This document shows, in pieces, positions 45,250 to 46,887 of a DNA stretch of 46,887 nucleotides. The stretch is from Bacillota bacterium (GTDB taxonomy: Bacteria; Bacillota; Clostridia; Lachnospirales; Lachnospiraceae). The notes beneath the pieces were generated by a model. The model was not told where the DNA came from. It saw only the letters and a program-made list of their open reading frames with translations, and made no database searches. The stretch is taken from positions 1 to 46,887 of the forward strand of contig JAEWAK010000055.1 in NCBI GenBank assembly GCA_023391695.1. Direction: 5' to 3'. Numbering within the stretch: position 1 is the first letter of the stretch; every line of letters starts with the position of its first letter. The position numbers and the translations under genes were made by a program.

Positions 45250-45513
45250 TCAGGTTGGACTATCTTTTCTTATTATGTATTTTTCCCAGCCTATCTTTTT
45301 AATTTCTTCCAAAGTGGCATTTCTCACTTTTGTGCCTGAAAATGTTCCTCTAAAACCATTTACATTTTTTAATGCATCCTCTGGATTTTTCCATTCTGCT
45401 GAACATTCTTCACACATTACCGAAAATTCATTATTATTAGTATCAATTATAATTTCTAACATACCATATCCTCTACAAATTGGGCATTTTCCTACGTAAA
45501 TATTCTCTTCCAT
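45250..45513 (-). CDS. Zinc-ribbon small protein, putative immunity (module 1)
   Basis: An 87-residue protein with two CxxC pairs, CPIC (10-13) and CEEC (34-37), that would form a zinc ribbon. The rest is acidic (SAEWKNPEDALKNVNGFRG). It has a good AAGGGAAA site and starts 19 bp after the module-1 toxin-tip stop, so it sits in the immunity position. No named family is recognised. Confidence 0.55.
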   Translation of the reverse strand: MEENIYVGKCPICRGYGMLEIIIDTNNNEFSVMCEECSAEWKNPEDALKNVNGFRGTFSGTKVRNATLEEIKKIGWEKYIIRKDSPT

Positions 45514-45532
45514 GATTTCCCTTTCAATAATT

Positions 45533-45887
45533 TTAATTTGTGATTTTTATTCCGTAATCTCCGAATGAAGGGAATGCAGTCCAAACTGTTGAAGTTCCAT
45601 CTTGGACTACAATAGTTACATAATTCATCTTTTGACCAAAGTTTGCATAATCAGTATTATATCCTGCATTTACATACGGAATGTTATAAATTGTTGGCAT
45701 CATTATAGGTATTGTTTGTCCCATAACCGGAATTGATTTTTTCTGCTACGTCCGTTCCTGTTCCGCTGTCATACCCCAGCGCATCTAAAGTTTTTATTAC
45801 ATTGCCGTTTAAATCGTACTGGTTTGCTTTTGCATGGATGGTTTTCCAGGTACCTGCTGTCTCGTCATAGTATATATCCTGTTCCAG
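45533..45887 (-). pseudogene. Rhs fragment fused out of frame to a toxin tip (module 1)
   Basis: 45725-45887 encodes Rhs-repeat sequence (DIYYDETAGTWKTIHAKANQ, then YDLNGNVIKTLDALGYDSG and GYGT). At GYGT the frame shifts, and the next frame (45533-45724, from ATG 45724) encodes a 63-residue tip: PTIYNIPYVNAGYNTDYANF, VTIVVQDGTSTVWTAFPSF. TAFP-containing endings are common in polymorphic nuclease toxins. The junction suggests a recombined, displaced tip. Confidence 0.6.
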
Positions 45888-45947
45888 ATTTTAGTTTTGA
45901 CGCTTACCAGAAAAGGTACTCATAGCGACTTGTTTTGACAAGGCACT

Positions 45948-45991
45948 AAAATGCAGGAGGAATGCTCAACATAAGCAGTCCTCCTGCATTT
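45948..45991 (-). terminator. Terminator after the DUF6809-type operon
   Basis: AAATGCAGGAGGA and TCCTCCTGCATTT form a 13-bp stem (45949-45961 with 45979-45991), with an A-run/T-run on each side. It lies just past the open frame 46001-46156. Confidence 0.7.
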
Positions 45992-46000
45992 ATGCAGCTA

Positions 46001-46156
46001 TTAGAAAATGTTCGTCTTTGATCGGCCAATCATGTCCGTATATAAACTGTTCTCAATCACAGCACGTGAGAGGCTCATTTTTGTATTATCATTGGTAACT
46101 ACATCAATGGTATTGTTCTCATCATGGTATGTACAATCTTTAATTATCTTTACTCA
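46001..46156 (-). other. Unassigned open frame downstream of the DUF6809 gene
   Basis: A minus-strand frame reads TYHDENNTIDVVTNDNTKMS, then LSRAVIENSLYTDMIGRSK and stops at 46001-46003, right before a terminator. It lacks an ATG except at 46078 (26 codons) and has no ribosome site, so it may be a truncated third gene of the operon. Confidence 0.3.
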
Positions 46157-46433
46157 CAAGCTCCTCTTTTCCGGTCATCACTTCAATCATAATCCATGTC
46201 GCAAGCTTAAAGCCGTACAAAAAAGCGGCTTTGGCGTACAGGGAGTCCACTTGGGAACGTAAATCCATTAGAGCCTCAAGCTCAGTAAATTCATCCTTTG
46301 GAAACTTATTTCTCCATATGTCCGTCATACTGGATATTTTCTTGTTTAATGGCCAATATTCCGGGTCTCTTGAAATGATTCGTTCATCCGGATATATACT
46401 GCCGTCAAACAATTCCTGCAATATGGATTTCAT
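46140..46433 (-). CDS. DUF6809-like small protein
   Basis: A 97-residue protein (KSILQELFDGSIYPDERI, then LRSQVDSLYAKAAFLYGFKL) matching the DUF6809 pattern common in Lachnospiraceae mobile regions. Its ATG overlaps the TGA of the upstream gene by 4 bp (ATGA), with GGAGGTGA ahead, so it is translationally coupled. Function unknown. Confidence 0.6.
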   Translation of the reverse strand: MKSILQELFDGSIYPDERIISRDPEYWPLNKKISSMTDIWRNKFPKDEFTELEALMDLRSQVDSLYAKAAFLYGFKLATWIMIEVMTGKEELVSKDN

Positions 46434-46735
46434 AGGCTCACCTCCATGTTGAATACCCCAAGGAAGGCTAAAAATTTCATGCTATCCCGCAAACCTTGGA
46501 GATAAACTTCATCAATTTCGAAACTATTTTTTCTTGTTTCACCTTCATAATGGGAATAAATAGAAATGCGTTCCTCTCTCTTAAAACGCTGGAACAGTTC
46601 TTCGACTGTTTTTCCGGTTTTTTCCTGCTGTGCACAGATTTCCAGATAGTGAAAGTTGTTTTTCAAACGATTCATTGCGATTTCTTCCCGCATATTGATA
46701 AAAGTTTTGAACATTTTTCGTTCTTCGTTTGTCAT
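46430..46735 (-). CDS. Small helical hypothetical protein (about 101 aa)
   Basis: A Lys/Glu-rich helical protein (TNEERKMFKTFINMREEIAM, LKNNFHYLEICAQQEKTGKT) of unrecognised family. The frame opens at 46744, but ATG 46735 is better placed from AAAGG. First gene of the coupled pair with the DUF6809-like protein. It diverges from the gene beginning at 46870. Confidence 0.55.
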   Translation of the reverse strand: MTNEERKMFKTFINMREEIAMNRLKNNFHYLEICAQQEKTGKTVEELFQRFKREERISIYSHYEGETRKNSFEIDEVYLQGLRDSMKFLAFLGVFNMEVSL

Positions 46736-46869
46736 AAGGTCCATCCTTTCATTCTATTTTCCCAGCTCTGAAAGGTAAATATTTTTCGCACTAATTAATT
46801 TGAAATTACACCATACTTCTCTACGAAAGTGTATAATAAAAGAAAAAACTTTTTCGCAGAGGAGAGAAA

Positions 46870-46887
46870 ATGACGCGTGCAGAAAAA
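46870..46887 (+). CDS. Start of a plus-strand gene cut by the window edge
   Basis: Begins MTRAEK after an AGAGGAGAG site, with TATAAT at 46832-46837. TTTTTCGCA occurs both here (about 46850) and at about 46776, perhaps an operator. Too short to identify. Confidence 0.45.

Overview
The window looks like chromosome of a low-GC anaerobic Firmicute, most likely a Lachnospiraceae/Clostridia member. This is inferred from AT-rich non-coding DNA, strong AGGAGG-type ribosome binding sites, a one-polypeptide clostridial-type PurL, CehA-type PHP hydrolase, DUF1848 and DUF6809-like proteins, an Fe-S aldo/keto reductase and L-lactate dehydrogenase. No rRNA, tRNA or CRISPR array was recognised.

Layout. 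1-550: a TnpB C-terminal remnant and inverted repeats. 550-2478: secreted 5'-nucleotidase with a LysM tail. 2.7-9.1 kb: sugar-type ABC import operon (lipoprotein, two permeases, PHP hydrolase; no ATPase) beside a GntR/LacI-type regulator, with repeated candidate operator sites at both promoters. 9.3-10.9 kb: stand-alone rsgA-type ribosome GTPase behind a long leader holding a 10-codon peptide ORF and terminators. 10.9-19.9 kb: frameshifted ABC-2 permease remnant, chemoreceptor, MerR regulator, FMN/FAD lipoprotein reductase with a textbook 19-bp-spacer MerR-type promoter, L-lactate dehydrogenase and a PAS-GGDEF diguanylate cyclase. 20-29 kb: two copies of a short MITE-like repeat, purL, MBL-fold hydrolase, VOC protein + LysR regulator, a hairpin-rich stretch and the Fe-S aldo/keto reductase. 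29-31.7 kb: APH-type kinase, DUF1848 protein, small membrane protein and an alpha-galactosidase-like remnant.

32-35.3 kb: VanR/VanS-like two-component system strongly resembling the VanA-type pair, followed by a penicillin-binding-protein-type D,D-carboxypeptidase. No vanH, ligase or vanX is present. The two promoters share the box ATATTAAGA-N7-AAGA, so the system is probably one self-contained regulon. 36-38.4 kb: HAD hydrolase and sugar acetyltransferase divergent from an AraC regulator.

38.7-45.9 kb, the most unusual part: a minus-strand series of about six or seven Rhs toxin-tip/immunity modules. Most consist of a broken piece of Rhs core, a toxin tail and an intact small gene in the immunity position. 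The longest Rhs piece keeps the whole core and tip but has no N-terminal delivery part. I read this as an archive of displaced Rhs-CT/immunity cassettes, detached from any full-length rhs gene in the window. 46.0-46.9 kb: a small DUF6809-type operon and the first codons of a plus-strand gene running off the end.
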